The position numbers were made by a program, and so were the translations under genes. The notes under the pieces were generated by a model, which did not search any database, had not been told where the DNA came from, and was given only the letters and a program-made list of their open reading frames with translations. A stretch of 64,000 nucleotides of DNA from Streptomyces sp. TSRI0107 (lineage in GTDB: Bacteria > Actinomycetota > Actinomycetes > Streptomycetales > Streptomycetaceae). Location: NCBI RefSeq assembly GCF_001905845.1, contig NZ_LIVZ01000011.1, positions 124,001 through 188,000 on the forward strand, read 5' to 3'. This document shows positions 40,440 to 49,450 of the stretch, in pieces (within the stretch, counting starts at the first letter, position 1; every line of letters starts with the position of its first letter).

Positions 40440-41942
40440 CTACGGAGTGGCGGTGGCGGTGGGTCCGGCGGTGCCGGGCCGGGTGCCCGGCACGGGCACA
40501 CCGCTGGTCCCCGGGCCGCTCGGCGGGGCGGGGGAAGAGGCCTGGCCGGGCGGCGGCCGGCTCGTGGGCTGCTGGCTGGGCGGCGGCTGGCTCGGGGGTG
40601 CCTGGCTCGTGGGCTGCTGACTGGGGGGTGCCTGGCTCGTGGGTGCCTGGCTCGTGGGCGCCTGGCTTGTGGGCTTGTGGCTTGCGGGCGGATCGCTCGG
40701 CGCCGGGTCGTCGGTGGACGGCGGCGGTGACGACGGGTCCGCCGGGTCCGGCGAGGACGGCGGCCGTGACGGCGGCTCCTGCGGGGCCGTGGAGGACGAG
40801 GACGCCGGAGGCCCGGACGAGGACGGGGACCCGGGTTCCGACGGGGGCGTCGACACCGGGCCGGACGATCCCCCCGCCGGCGCGGAGCCGCCCGAACCCG
40901 TGACCCCCGGCTCCTGCGGCGAGCCCGGCGCCGAGCCGGGTGCCGAGTCCGTCGGCGAGTCCGGTGCCGCCGGGGACGTACCGGGTCCGCTCCCCGTACC
41001 GCCCCCGGCCACGCTCAGCGTCACGTACTCCCCGAACGGCAGCCTCGTCCCCGCCGCCGGGTCCGACCCCGTCACCCGGGCGTCGCCGGGCGGCAGCCCG
41101 CCCCCGCCCCCGCCGACCGAGACCGCGAGCCCCGCCCCCGCCAGCAGCCGGCTCGCCCGCCCGAAGGTCGTCCCGGACACGTCGGGCACGGTGCGCGAGC
41201 CCCGCGCGTCGAAGGAGGAGTCGTCCTCGCCGGTGGTGCCGGCGGGCCGGTGGATGCCCCGGCCGGGGTCCTCGACGTCGACGAGCACCAGCCGGTCCAG
41301 CACCTGTGGAGCGGGCCGGACGGCGACCACCGACGAGCGGTCGAAGTCCCGCCACTCGTCGTTGCCGTCCTCGAAGCGGACCGATATCTTCCGGGCGTCT
41401 CCTTCGAAGGGCCGCAGCGGATTACCGCACGAGCACTTCACCGCCGGAAGTCCCCGCTCATCGACGAGGATCGCTATTCCGGCCTGGAGGAGCGCGTCGA
41501 AGGGAACCGCTTTTTCCTTCTTGTAGTCGTGGTTCTTCACGAGCGTGTCGGTACGGAGAAGAACCGGTGTCAGCCGGTCGAGAAAATCCGGTATCTCGCC
41601 GGTGGTGAGGTCCAGCGCGGTTGCCCAGGCCTGTGCCTTGCGGTCATTACCGGGGTCGGTGAGGAATTCCTCCAGCCGCTCCACATCACAGATCTCCGGC
41701 TGTTTCGTACCGCCGTACAGACCCGGTGCGTCCCCCTGCTGAAGCCCGCCGGGCGCCGGTCGTGAACGCACGTCGGCGTCATGCCCGAGCCCCGCGTCCT
41801 CGTCGAAGAACGGCGCGGTGGACGGCACACCCGCCGCCACCGCCTTCACCACGAACACCTGTGCGTCGCGATCGCATCCGCCCAATGCCAGTACGAATAC
41901 CAGCGCGATCGCGGTCCTGCGCATGAAAACACGAACGGTCAT
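40440..41942 (-). CDS. Lipoprotein with DUF6777-like and PASTA domains and a P/S/T-rich tail
   Basis: 500 residues from ATG 41942. A lipobox LALGGC follows the signal helix, so it is membrane-anchored outside the cell. Residues about 40-235 resemble DUF6777. A single PASTA-type domain lies near residues 243-302 (TVPDVSGTTFGRASRLLAGAGLAV). The remaining 190 residues are almost only Pro, Ser, Thr, Gly and Gln, with repeated TSQAP/PPSQ units; this should be a cell-wall-spanning stalk. The kinase gene starts 26 bases downstream on the same strand, suggesting joint wall sensing. Confidence 0.88.
   Translation of the reverse strand: MTVRVFMRRTAIALVFVLALGGCDRDAQVFVVKAVAAGVPSTAPFFDEDAGLGHDADVRSRPAPGGLQQGDAPGLYGGTKQPEICDVERLEEFLTDPGNDRKAQAWATALDLTTGEIPDFLDRLTPVLLRTDTLVKNHDYKKEKAVPFDALLQAGIAILVDERGLPAVKCSCGNPLRPFEGDARKISVRFEDGNDEWRDFDRSSVVAVRPAPQVLDRLVLVDVEDPGRGIHRPAGTTGEDDSSFDARGSRTVPDVSGTTFGRASRLLAGAGLAVSVGGGGGGLPPGDARVTGSDPAAGTRLPFGEYVTLSVAGGGTGSGPGTSPAAPDSPTDSAPGSAPGSPQEPGVTGSGGSAPAGGSSGPVSTPPSEPGSPSSSGPPASSSSTAPQEPPSRPPSSPDPADPSSPPPSTDDPAPSDPPASHKPTSQAPTSQAPTSQAPPSQQPTSQAPPSQPPPSQQPTSRPPPGQASSPAPPSGPGTSGVPVPGTRPGTAGPTATATP
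40560..40684 (-). repeat. TSQAP/PPSQ coding repeats in the lipoprotein tail
   Basis: Short in-frame repeats of 15 and 18 bases encode TSQAP, PPSQ and QPTSQ units. They look like products of slippage and are expected to vary in copy number between strains. Confidence 0.75.
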
Positions 41943-42010
41943 CACCGCTCCCCCCGGCGGTCCCCCCGACGGGTTTCATGCTACTGAACCGAACCGACCG
42001 GAAAAGAAGT

Positions 42011-42961
42011 TCAGCGGCTTTGTGCGTTCAGTGAGGCCAAATAGGCGTTGTAAGCCTCGAGTTCCTTGTCGCCGTCCCGGTCGGCGGCCCGGTCCTTGCG
42101 CTTGGCCTGCCGCTGCTCCGAGCCGTACCACTGGAACAGCAGCACGATCAGCACCAGCACGGACGGGATCTCGCTGAACGCCCAGGCGATGCCGCCGGCC
42201 GCGTTCTGGTCGGAGAGGGCGTCGATGCCGAGCGAGGCGGGCGGGTCGGTGTAGGTGCCGACCATCGGCTGCGAGGCCATCATCAGCGCGATGCCGAAGA
42301 ACGCGTGGAACGGCATGCCCGCGAACAGCTCCAGCATCCGCATCACATAGCCGGGCCGGTGCGGACCCGGGTCCACGCCCATGATCGGCCAGAAGAACAC
42401 CAGGCCGACGGCGAGGAAGTGCACCATCATCGCGATGTGCCCCGGCTTGGACTCCATCAGGAAGTCGAACAGCGGGGTGAAGTACAGGCCGTACAGGCTG
42501 GCGATGAACAGCGGGATCGTGAACACCGGGTGGGTGATGATCCGCATGTACCGGCTGTGCAGCAGCATCAGCAGCAGCTCGCGCGGCCCCTTGCGGCCCC
42601 GTCCGGCCGGCGGCAGCGCGCGCAGCGCCAGCGTGACCGGAGCACCGAGCAGGATCAGGATCGGCGACAGCATGCTGATCACCATGTGCTGCACCATGTG
42701 CACGCTGAACATGACCATTCCGTAGTCGTTCAGCTTGGTGTTCATCATCAGCCCGATGCTCAGCACACCGGCGAAGAAGAAGGCGGTCCGGCCGACCGGC
42801 CACTTGTCACCCCGCCGGGTCAGCCGGACGACGCCCCATGTGTAGAGCGCCAGCCCCAGCAGACACGCGACGAGGAAGAACGGGTCCGCGGACCACTGAA
42901 GCCCTCGCCCCAGCGTGAACGGCGGCAGATCCGTCATCATGCCGTGCCCGCTGTGATCCAT
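42011..42961 (-). CDS. Cytochrome c oxidase assembly protein, CtaG (caa3) family
   Basis: 316 residues, seven to eight membrane helices. The N-terminus MDHSGHGMM is His/Met-rich, and HMVQHMV, PFHAFFGI and HPVFTIPL provide conserved His residues. This is the caa3_CtaG type, which helps insert copper into cytochrome oxidase. It is a single gene, upstream of the lipoprotein gene on the same strand. Confidence 0.9.
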   Translation of the reverse strand: MDHSGHGMMTDLPPFTLGRGLQWSADPFFLVACLLGLALYTWGVVRLTRRGDKWPVGRTAFFFAGVLSIGLMMNTKLNDYGMVMFSVHMVQHMVISMLSPILILLGAPVTLALRALPPAGRGRKGPRELLLMLLHSRYMRIITHPVFTIPLFIASLYGLYFTPLFDFLMESKPGHIAMMVHFLAVGLVFFWPIMGVDPGPHRPGYVMRMLELFAGMPFHAFFGIALMMASQPMVGTYTDPPASLGIDALSDQNAAGGIAWAFSEIPSVLVLIVLLFQWYGSEQRQAKRKDRAADRDGDKELEAYNAYLASLNAQSR

Positions 42962-43017
42962 CCGCCGGCTCCTGATTCGTGGGGGGTTTGTGCTGATGTC
43001 CGCCCACAAGAGTAGAG

Positions 43018-43049
43018 CTGCCCCCGGCCGAGCTTTCGACCGGGGGCAG
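43018..43049 (-). terminator. Terminator after pfkA
   Basis: A 10-base perfect stem, CTGCCCCCGG with CCGGGGGCAG, around a 12-base loop. On the minus strand it is followed by a T/C-rich stretch. It lies 19 bases after the pfkA stop. Confidence 0.8.
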
Positions 43050-43068
43050 GGGATCGGACGCTCGCCCG

Positions 43069-44094
43069 CTACAGCACGGTCTCCGCCTCCGCGTACCGCT
43101 CCGCCGGCACGGTCTTCAGCGACTCCACGGCCTCCGCCAGCGACACCATCACGATGTCGGTCCCCCGAAGGGCCGTCATCATCCCGAACTCGCCGCGGTG
43201 CGCGGCCTCCACCGCGTGCCACCCGAACCGCGTCGCCAGCACCCGGTCGTACGCCGTCGGCGTACCGCCCCGCTGGACGTGTCCGAGGATGACCGGACGC
43301 GCCTCCTTGCCGAGCCGCTGCTCCAGTTCGACGGAGAGCTGACGGGCTATCCCGGCGAACCGCTCGTGCCCGTAGATGTCCTTGCCGCCCTCGTCGAAGG
43401 CCATGGTGCCGGGCTTCGGCTTGGCCCCCTCCGCCGCGACGACGATGGCGAACCGCTTGCCAGCCTCGAACCGCTCGCCGACCCGCGCGGTCAGCTCGTC
43501 GATGTCGAACGGCCGCTCCGGCACGACGATGGCGTGCGCGCCGGCCGCCATTCCGGAGTGCAGCGCGATCCAGCCGGTGTGCCGCCCCATGACCTCGACG
43601 ATCAGCACCCGCTGGTGGGACTCGGCGGTGGTCTTCAGCCGGTCCAGCGCCTCCGTGGCGACACCGACGGCCGTGTCGAAGCCGAAGGTGACGTCGGTGA
43701 CCGCTATGTCGTTGTCGATGGTCTTCGGCACGCCCACGATGGGCAGGCCGTTGTCCGACAGCAGCCGGGCCGCCTTCAGCGTGCCCTCACCGCCGATCGG
43801 GATGATCGCGTCGAGGCCCAGCTCCGCGACGTGCCCCTTGGCGCGCTCCACGCCGTCCCGCAGGTGCTCGGGACGGACCCGGGAGGAGCCGAGGATGGTG
43901 CCGCCGCGGGCCAGGATGCCGCCGACCGCGTCGAGGTCGAGCTTCAGATAGTCGCACTCCAGGAGGCCTTTCCAGCCGTCCCGGAAACCGATGACCTCGT
44001 CGCCGTGGTCGGCGACGGCACGGTGCACGACGGACCGGATGACGGCGTTCAGGCCGGGGCAGTCGCCGCCGGACGTGAGGACACCAATGCGCAT
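43069..44094 (-). CDS. pfkA: 6-phosphofructokinase
   Basis: 341 residues from ATG 44094 (MRIGVLTSGGDCPGLNAVI). The phosphate-binding GGDCPG, IGGEGTLKAA, PKTIDNDI and GRHTGWIAL motifs are complete. The Gly in GGEGT, where PPi-dependent enzymes have Asp, points to ATP as phosphate donor. This is the actinobacterial group III type. It catalyses the committed step of glycolysis. Monocistronic, with a terminator directly downstream. Confidence 0.95.
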   Translation of the reverse strand: MRIGVLTSGGDCPGLNAVIRSVVHRAVADHGDEVIGFRDGWKGLLECDYLKLDLDAVGGILARGGTILGSSRVRPEHLRDGVERAKGHVAELGLDAIIPIGGEGTLKAARLLSDNGLPIVGVPKTIDNDIAVTDVTFGFDTAVGVATEALDRLKTTAESHQRVLIVEVMGRHTGWIALHSGMAAGAHAIVVPERPFDIDELTARVGERFEAGKRFAIVVAAEGAKPKPGTMAFDEGGKDIYGHERFAGIARQLSVELEQRLGKEARPVILGHVQRGGTPTAYDRVLATRFGWHAVEAAHRGEFGMMTALRGTDIVMVSLAEAVESLKTVPAERYAEAETVL

Positions 44095-44250
44095 AGCCCG
44101 AAATACCTTCTCAACGTGGGCCGGGGACCGGACCACGTTGTCCGGCTGGAATCCCCGCCACCCTAGCGGCTTCGGGGGGCGGGGCCGTAGCAGGCGTCCG
44201 CCTGCTGGACGACCCCGCTCACCTGTGCGGACGTACCGTCAGACGGGCTG

Positions 44251-44278
44251 GTGAACCGCGGGTTTACTCCCGGTTCAC
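44251..44278 (-). terminator. Hairpin over the stop codon of gatD
   Basis: GTGAACC...GGTTCAC arms with an inner GGG/CCC pair around TTTACT form a stem-loop whose one arm includes the gatD stop (44275-44277). A second perfect 8-base hairpin (AGCAGGCG-TC-CGCCTGCT, 44189-44206) follows. Together they likely end the murT-gatD transcript. Confidence 0.55.
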
Positions 44279-45003
44279 GCGGGCTGCTGCGCGGCCGCGA
44301 TGCGCTCGTTGCGCAGCGCGTCGTACCAGCGGTCGTCCACCGGCGGGAGCGCGTTCACATCGAGGGCCAGCTTCAGCAGGTGGTCCGCGATCAGCGGGTT
44401 GCGGGCGAGGACCGGGCCGTGCATGTACGTGCCGAACACGGTGTCGTTGTACGCGCCCTCGGTGCCGTCGCCGGTGCCGTTGCCGTTGCCGAGCCGCACC
44501 TGCGCCAGCGGGCGGGCGGTGGGGCCGAGGTGGGTGACGCCCTGGTGGTTCTCGAAGCCGGTCAGCGGCGGCAGCCCGAGACGCGGGTCCATGTCCGCGA
44601 GCACGTCACCGACGCACCGCTCGCCCTCGCCGCGCACCGAGACCACGTCGAGCAGGCCGAGGCCGGGCTCGCGCTGGCCGAGGTCGTTGATGAACTCGTG
44701 GCCGAGGATCTGGTAGCCGGCGCACACGGAGAAGACGATCGCTCCGTTGCCCACCGCCCGGTGCAGACCGCCGTCGCGGCGCAGCCGCTCGGCCGCGAGC
44801 CGCTGCGGCCGGTCCTCGCCGCCGCCGATCAGGTAGATGTCACCGGAGGTCGGGATCGGCTGGTCGCTGCGCACGTCGAGCCGGGCCACGTCCAGGCCCC
44901 GCTGCCGCGCCCGGCGCTCCACGACGAGGACGTTGCCCTGGTCGCCGTAGGTGCTGAGCAGGTCGGGGTAGATCCAGACGATCCGCAGACCGTTGTCGCT
45001 CAT
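44275..45003 (-). CDS. gatD: Lipid II isoglutaminyl synthase, glutaminase subunit
   Basis: 242 residues, a CobB/CobQ-type class I glutamine amidotransferase: nucleophilic Cys in FSVCAGYQILG, His in FGTYMHGPVLARN. It releases ammonia from glutamine for its partner MurT, which amidates D-Glu of the lipid II stem peptide. Its position 22 bases after murT, and the short size without a ligase domain, identify it as GatD rather than a cobyric acid synthase. Confidence 0.93.
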   Translation of the reverse strand: MSDNGLRIVWIYPDLLSTYGDQGNVLVVERRARQRGLDVARLDVRSDQPIPTSGDIYLIGGGEDRPQRLAAERLRRDGGLHRAVGNGAIVFSVCAGYQILGHEFINDLGQREPGLGLLDVVSVRGEGERCVGDVLADMDPRLGLPPLTGFENHQGVTHLGPTARPLAQVRLGNGNGTGDGTEGAYNDTVFGTYMHGPVLARNPLIADHLLKLALDVNALPPVDDRWYDALRNERIAAAQQPA

Positions 45004-45025
45004 AGTCACTGTCCTTCCGACTCAC

Positions 45026-46264
45026 TCAGTTGCCGACGCGGCGGCGCAGATCCTGGAACGCGGTGTAGTTCGCGATGACCTCGATCCGGCCCTGCGGGCA
45101 CATCTGCACGGCCTGGTCGAGGTTCTCGCACACCTGGAAGTGCTGGTTGGCGACCTCCAGTCGCACCGCCAGGTCCAGCTTGCGGTCGCCGACGACGAAG
45201 ATCGGGTGGCCGGTGAGCCGGGTGTAGTCGACGTCCCACAGCCACGAGGTGTCGGTGCCGTCGGCACTGCGCGCGTTCACGGACAGGATCACCGGGGCGG
45301 GCGGCGGGTCGATCAGCGAGAACGTCTCCAGCCAGCCAGCCGGGTTCTTCGCCAGCAGCAGCCGCAGGTCGCGGCCCTGGAACTGGACGACGTCGTAGCG
45401 GCCGGCCACGGCCTGCACCTGGTACATCCGCTCCAGGGCGACCTGCGGCGGCACGCCGAACACGGCGGCGACGGCGGCCGAGCTGGCGGCGTTGGCCTTG
45501 TTGGCGCGGCCCGGCAGCTGGAGGTGGATCGGCCAGGCGGAGCCGTGCGGGTCGAGGACATGGTCGCCGGAGAGCGCCCAGGTCGGGGTGGGCCGACGGA
45601 AGCCGCACTCACCGCAGAACCAGTCGTCGCCGGGGCGCTGCATCACACCGCCGCAGGCGGGGCAGGACCAGGCGTCGTCCTTCCACATCTGCCCGGCTGC
45701 GACCCAGATCACATTCGGGGACGACGACGCCGCCCACACGACCAGCGGGTCGTCGGCGTTCGCGACGATCACGGCCTTGGACCCGGCCAGGCCCTCGCGC
45801 CAGTTCTCCGCGAGCATGCGGGTCTCGGCGGCGCGGTCGAGCTGGTCGCGCGAGAGGTTCAGCAGCGCGATGCACTTGGGGTCGGTGTCCCGGGCGACGC
45901 CGGCGAGGTACTTCTCGTCGACCTCGATGACGCCGTACCGGGCGTCCGAGCCGCCCGCGAGCGCCGAGGTGATGCCGGCCGGCATGTTGGCGCCGAGCGC
46001 GTTGGACACCACCGGGCCCGCGGCCCGCAGGGCCTCGGCGATCAGCCGGGTGGTGGTGGTCTTGCCGTTGGTCGCCGAGACCAGGACGACGTCCAGGTTC
46101 TGGGCGAGCCTGGCCAGGAGGTCGGGGTCGAGTTTGAGTGCCACCCGGCCACCGATCACCGAACCGCTGCCGCGTCCCGCGGCGCGCGATGCCGCAGCGA
46201 CCGCCTTGCCCGCGGTCACGGCCAGCTTGGCCCGCGGCGTGAGCGGGTCCGAGTTGCCTGCCAT
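45026..46264 (-). CDS. murT: Lipid II isoglutaminyl synthase, MurT subunit
   Basis: 412 residues of the Mur ligase fold. P-loop SATNGKTTTT (about 63-72); a four-Cys zinc ribbon (CPAC...CGEC, about 205-226) inserted in the central domain as in MurT of Gram-positives; and the C-terminal DUF1727 domain with VGDRKLDLAVRLEV. With GatD it converts glutamate to isoglutamine in lipid II. The first gene of the pair, divergent from def. Confidence 0.95.
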   Translation of the reverse strand: MAGNSDPLTPRAKLAVTAGKAVAAASRAAGRGSGSVIGGRVALKLDPDLLARLAQNLDVVLVSATNGKTTTTRLIAEALRAAGPVVSNALGANMPAGITSALAGGSDARYGVIEVDEKYLAGVARDTDPKCIALLNLSRDQLDRAAETRMLAENWREGLAGSKAVIVANADDPLVVWAASSSPNVIWVAAGQMWKDDAWSCPACGGVMQRPGDDWFCGECGFRRPTPTWALSGDHVLDPHGSAWPIHLQLPGRANKANAASSAAVAAVFGVPPQVALERMYQVQAVAGRYDVVQFQGRDLRLLLAKNPAGWLETFSLIDPPPAPVILSVNARSADGTDTSWLWDVDYTRLTGHPIFVVGDRKLDLAVRLEVANQHFQVCENLDQAVQMCPQGRIEVIANYTAFQDLRRRVGN

Positions 46265-46413
46265 CAGTTCTCGATCCTCCTTGCGTACGCGCCGTGCCTG
46301 GGGCCTGCCGGCAACGTGGTGGTGGTCAGCCTATCGAGATCCATTCGCACTCCCGAATCCCGGCCCATGCCCGGGCGACCTGCGCGGGCTGAGGGAACCG
46401 TACCCTTGCGCCC

Positions 46414-46953
46414 ATGCGACACGGCTCGATCCCGGGCGCCCACGGGCGCGTCCGGCCTCTCACCCTGCTCGGCGACCCCGTTCTGCGCACCCCTTGCGCG
46501 GAGGTCACCGACTTCGGTCCCGAACTGTCCCGGCTCGTGGAGGACTTGTTCGCGACGATGTACGCGGCCCAGGGGGTGGGCCTGGCCGCGAACCAAGTGG
46601 GGGAGTCGCTGCGGGTGTTCGTCTTCGACTGCCCGGACGACGAGGACGTGCGGCACCTCGGTCATGTGGTGAACCCCCGGCTGGTGGAGACGGACGGACT
46701 CGTGGTCCGGGGACCCGAGGGATGTCTGTCCCTTCCGGGGCTGGAGGCGGGCACGGAGCGTTACGACCACGCCGTGGTCGAGGGGTTCACGGCGACCGGC
46801 GAGCCGGTCACGATCCACGGCACGGGGTTCTTCGCGCGCTGCCTCCAGCACGAGTGCGACCACCTGGAGGGCCAGGTGTACGCCGACCGTCTGACGGGCC
46901 GGCGCCACCGCCGGCTGATGCGCCAGGTGGCCAGAGCTCCCTGGCGCCGGTGA
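46414..46953 (+). CDS. def: Peptide deformylase
   Basis: 179 residues. All three metal-site motifs are present: GVGLAANQVG, EGCLSLPG (Cys ligand) and QHECDHLEG (two His and the catalytic Glu). It removes the formyl group from new proteins. Streptomycetes usually have several copies; this one stands alone, convergent with a TetR gene. Nothing indicates antibiotic resistance. Confidence 0.96.
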   Translation: MRHGSIPGAHGRVRPLTLLGDPVLRTPCAEVTDFGPELSRLVEDLFATMYAAQGVGLAANQVGESLRVFVFDCPDDEDVRHLGHVVNPRLVETDGLVVRGPEGCLSLPGLEAGTERYDHAVVEGFTATGEPVTIHGTGFFARCLQHECDHLEGQVYADRLTGRRHRRLMRQVARAPWRR

Positions 46954-46966
46954 GCGGGAGACCGCC

Positions 46967-47611
46967 TCAGAACCCCGGACCTCCCATTTTGTCCCCGGCC
47001 GCGGCGAGCCGTCCCCACAGCAGGTCGGCCAGGCTGCGCACCAGCTCCTGCCGGGAACAGGGGCGCTCCCCGAGCCACCAGTCGCCGGCCGCGTGCATCA
47101 TCCCGACGATGCCGTGGCCCCACACCCTGGCGAGCTGCTCGCTGCCCGGCCCGAGGTCCAGCCGCTCCTCGATGACCTTGCCCAGTTCCTCGCCCATCCG
47201 CCGCAGCACCGGCGCCGAGTGCTTGCCGACGTCGAAGCCCTGGTCGCCGGCCTGGCCGCCCTCCGCCGGGTGCATCAGGAACCGGTACACCTGGGGACGT
47301 GCCTCGATGGCCGCCAGGTAGGTGTCCAGGGTGGCCTCGACCCGCTCGCGCCGGTCGGCCGGCGCGTCCAGGGCCGCCCGCAGCGAGTCCAGCAGGGCGT
47401 CGGTGTGCCGCTTGGCGAGCGCCGCGTAGAGGCCTCCCTTGTCACCGAAGTGGCGGTAGAGGATCGGCTTGGTGATGCCCGCCTCCGCGGCGATGGCGTT
47501 CATGGACGCCTGTGGGCCGTCGCGCAGCACGACCCGGTCCGCGGCCTCCAGCAGCTCGCGCCGTCGGCGGTCGGCGGACCGCTGCTGCTCGGTCCGCTGC
47601 GTGGTGTCCAT
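46967..47611 (-). CDS. TetR-family transcriptional regulator
   Basis: 214 residues. The HTH is AIAAEAGITKPILYRHFGDKGGLYAAL, preceded by the usual basic helix. The C-terminal domain carries the TetR_C_33-like pattern seen in regulators beside acyl-CoA dehydrogenases. It is divergent from one such gene, with a palindrome in the shared region, so it probably responds to an acyl-CoA. Confidence 0.92.
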   Translation of the reverse strand: MDTTQRTEQQRSADRRRRELLEAADRVVLRDGPQASMNAIAAEAGITKPILYRHFGDKGGLYAALAKRHTDALLDSLRAALDAPADRRERVEATLDTYLAAIEARPQVYRFLMHPAEGGQAGDQGFDVGKHSAPVLRRMGEELGKVIEERLDLGPGSEQLARVWGHGIVGMMHAAGDWWLGERPCSRQELVRSLADLLWGRLAAAGDKMGGPGF

Positions 47612-47707
47612 GTGCTCTCCCCACCCGTGTTCATTCGGTGACGCCTGCGCAAACTAACACTCAACGCGGGCCGGGCATCGAACGGGCTGCCGGGGGCAGC
47701 CGGTGAG

Positions 47708-47749
47708 TTGACTTTTCCTACCCGCCGGTAACAGACTGCGGTTACCGCA
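47708..47749. promoter_or_regulatory. Promoter and palindrome between TetR and the acyl-CoA dehydrogenase
   Basis: A TTGACT -35 element (47708-47713) is followed by a perfect 13-base palindrome TGCGGT-T-ACCGCA (47737-47749), flanked by two GTAAC copies. It lies 32 bases before the dehydrogenase start, where bound TetR would block transcription. Confidence 0.6.
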
Positions 47750-47780
47750 AGTAACACGCATGTGCGCCGCTGGAGGGGAC

Positions 47781-49007
47781 ATGGCCGAGTTCACCATGGA
47801 GCTCAACGACGAACAGAAGGAGGTCCGGGACTGGCTGCACGGCTTCGCCGCCGATGTCATCCGGCCCGCGGCCGCCGAATGGGACGAGCGTGAGGAAACT
47901 CCCTGGCCGGTCATCCAGGAGGCCGCGAAGGTCGGCATCTACTCCCTCGACTTCTACGCCCAGCAGTACTTCGACCCCACCGGCCTCGGCATCCCCATGG
48001 CCATGGAGGAGCTGTTCTGGGGCGACGCCGGCATCGCCCTCTCCATCGTCGGCACCGGCCTCGCCGCCGTCGGCGTCCTCGCCAACGGCACCGACGAGCA
48101 GATCGGCACCTGGATCCCACAGATGTACGGCGACGCGAACGACGTCAAGGTCGCCGCGTTCTGCTCCTCCGAGCCGGACGCCGGCTCCGACGTGGCCTCC
48201 ATGCGCACACGTGCGGTGTACGACGAGGCCAAGGACGAGTGGGTGATCAACGGCACGAAGACCTGGGCGACCAACGGCGGCATCGCCAACGTCCACGTGG
48301 TCGTCGCCGTCGTCGACCCGGAGCTGGGCTCCAAGGGCCACGCCTCCTTCATCGTCCCGCCGGACACCCCGGGCCTCTCCCAGGGGCAGAAGTTCAAGAA
48401 GCACGGCATCCGCGCCTCGCACACCGCCGAGGTCATCCTCGACAACGTGCGCGTCCCGGGCTCCTGCCTGCTCGGCGGCAAGGAGAAGCTGGACGAGCGG
48501 CTGGCACGGGCCCGCGAGAAGGCCAAAGCCGGCGGGGAGCGCGTGAAGAACGCCGCCATGGCCACCTTCGAGGCGTCCCGCCCGGCGGTCGGCGCGATGG
48601 CGGTCGGCACCGCCCGCGCCGCGTACGAGGTCGCCCTCGACTACGCGCGGACCCGTGAGCAGTTCGGCCGCCCGATCATCGACAACCAGGGCGTCGCCTT
48701 CCAGCTCGCCGACATGCGCACCCAGATCGACGCCGCCCGCCTCCTTGTGTGGCGTGCCTCCTGGATGGCGGTCAACGGCAGGCCGTTCACCGCGGCCGAG
48801 GGCTCGATGTCCAAGCTGTTCGCCAGCGAGACGGCGAAGAAGGTCACCGCCCAGGCCATCCAGATCCTCGGCGGCAACGGCTACACCCGGGAGTACCCGG
48901 TGGAGCGCATGCACCGCGACGCCGCCATCTACACCATTTTCGAAGGTACGAGCGAGATCCAGCGCCTGGTGATCGCCCGGACGCTGTCGGGCATGCCGAT
49001 CCGCTAG
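47781..49007 (+). CDS. Acyl-CoA dehydrogenase
   Basis: 408 residues from ATG 47781 (TGGAGGGGAC upstream; an ATG at 47760 would add seven residues). FAD-site motifs FCSSEPDAGSDVASM and KTWATNGG and the late QILGGNGYTREYPVER are standard. The catalytic Glu is present in YTIFEGTSEIQRL. It oxidises an acyl-CoA to the 2-enoyl-CoA; chain length cannot be told. Confidence 0.95.
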   Translation: MAEFTMELNDEQKEVRDWLHGFAADVIRPAAAEWDEREETPWPVIQEAAKVGIYSLDFYAQQYFDPTGLGIPMAMEELFWGDAGIALSIVGTGLAAVGVLANGTDEQIGTWIPQMYGDANDVKVAAFCSSEPDAGSDVASMRTRAVYDEAKDEWVINGTKTWATNGGIANVHVVVAVVDPELGSKGHASFIVPPDTPGLSQGQKFKKHGIRASHTAEVILDNVRVPGSCLLGGKEKLDERLARAREKAKAGGERVKNAAMATFEASRPAVGAMAVGTARAAYEVALDYARTREQFGRPIIDNQGVAFQLADMRTQIDAARLLVWRASWMAVNGRPFTAAEGSMSKLFASETAKKVTAQAIQILGGNGYTREYPVERMHRDAAIYTIFEGTSEIQRLVIARTLSGMPIR

Positions 49008-49055
49008 CGGGAATCCGGTGCGCCGCCCGGGACGGACGTCTGTCATGCTGACGGC

Positions 49056-49166
49056 ATGATCTATCCGTTCCTGGGCGGCGTCGCCGTACTGCTCACCGTG
49101 TTCACGGCAGGCGTCTGGATCGTCCGGGAGTTCCACAAGGAGTGCCGGGCGAGGCGTCGCGCCTGA
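49056..49166 (+). CDS. Possible 36-residue membrane peptide
   Basis: MIYPFLGGVAVLLTVFTAGV plus a charged tail (REFHKECRARRRA) is a plausible single-pass small protein with positive-inside tail. It starts 49 bases after the dehydrogenase stop. There is only a weak ribosome site, so translation is uncertain, but the third-position bias and hydrophobic pattern are protein-like. Confidence 0.4.
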   Translation: MIYPFLGGVAVLLTVFTAGVWIVREFHKECRARRRA

Positions 49167-49185
49167 AAGGCGCTCAGTCCGCCGC

Positions 49186-49425
49186 TCAGTCCACGCCTGC
49201 CCCGCTGCTGTGCGCGATGCAGGCCACGTCGATGCGATCGGCCAGTTTCGCCAGCTCGATGGTCAGCGCCGCGACGGTGTCCTCGTCGAGCCCCTCCTCA
49301 CCGGCCTCGACAAGACGCAGCCACCGCCCGCCCACCACGCGGAGCAGCTTGCTCACATCGGCCGCGGCCACCTGAAGGGTCCCGCGGTCGTCGACGATCA
49401 GAGGCAGAGTCACTTCGCGGTTCAC
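49186..49425 (-). CDS. Small conserved protein, DUF6213-like
   Basis: 79 residues from GTG 49425 (VNREVTLPLIVDDRGTLQVAAADVSKLL). A beta-rich start is followed by two helices; there are no catalytic motifs. It resembles small proteins widespread in Streptomyces that I recall as DUF6213, of unknown function. It is downstream of, and on the same strand as, gabD's end region but separated by the gabD stop at 49451, so it may be cotranscribed. Confidence 0.72.
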   Translation of the reverse strand: MNREVTLPLIVDDRGTLQVAAADVSKLLRVVGGRWLRLVEAGEEGLDEDTVAALTIELAKLADRIDVACIAHSSGAGVD

Positions 49426-49450
49426 AATCGGGATCGTATCCGTGCGGCCC

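Noticed and set aside
43069..44094. PPi-dependent phosphofructokinase
   Set aside because: The sequence has GGEGT, with Gly where PPi-dependent enzymes have Asp, which favours ATP.
44275..45003. Cobyric acid synthase (CobQ)
   Set aside because: Too short, lacks the N-terminal synthetase domain, and sits directly behind murT, which identifies GatD.
46414..46953. Resistance-type peptide deformylase tied to a biosynthetic cluster
   Set aside because: All motifs are those of an ordinary deformylase and no antibiotic biosynthetic genes are nearby.
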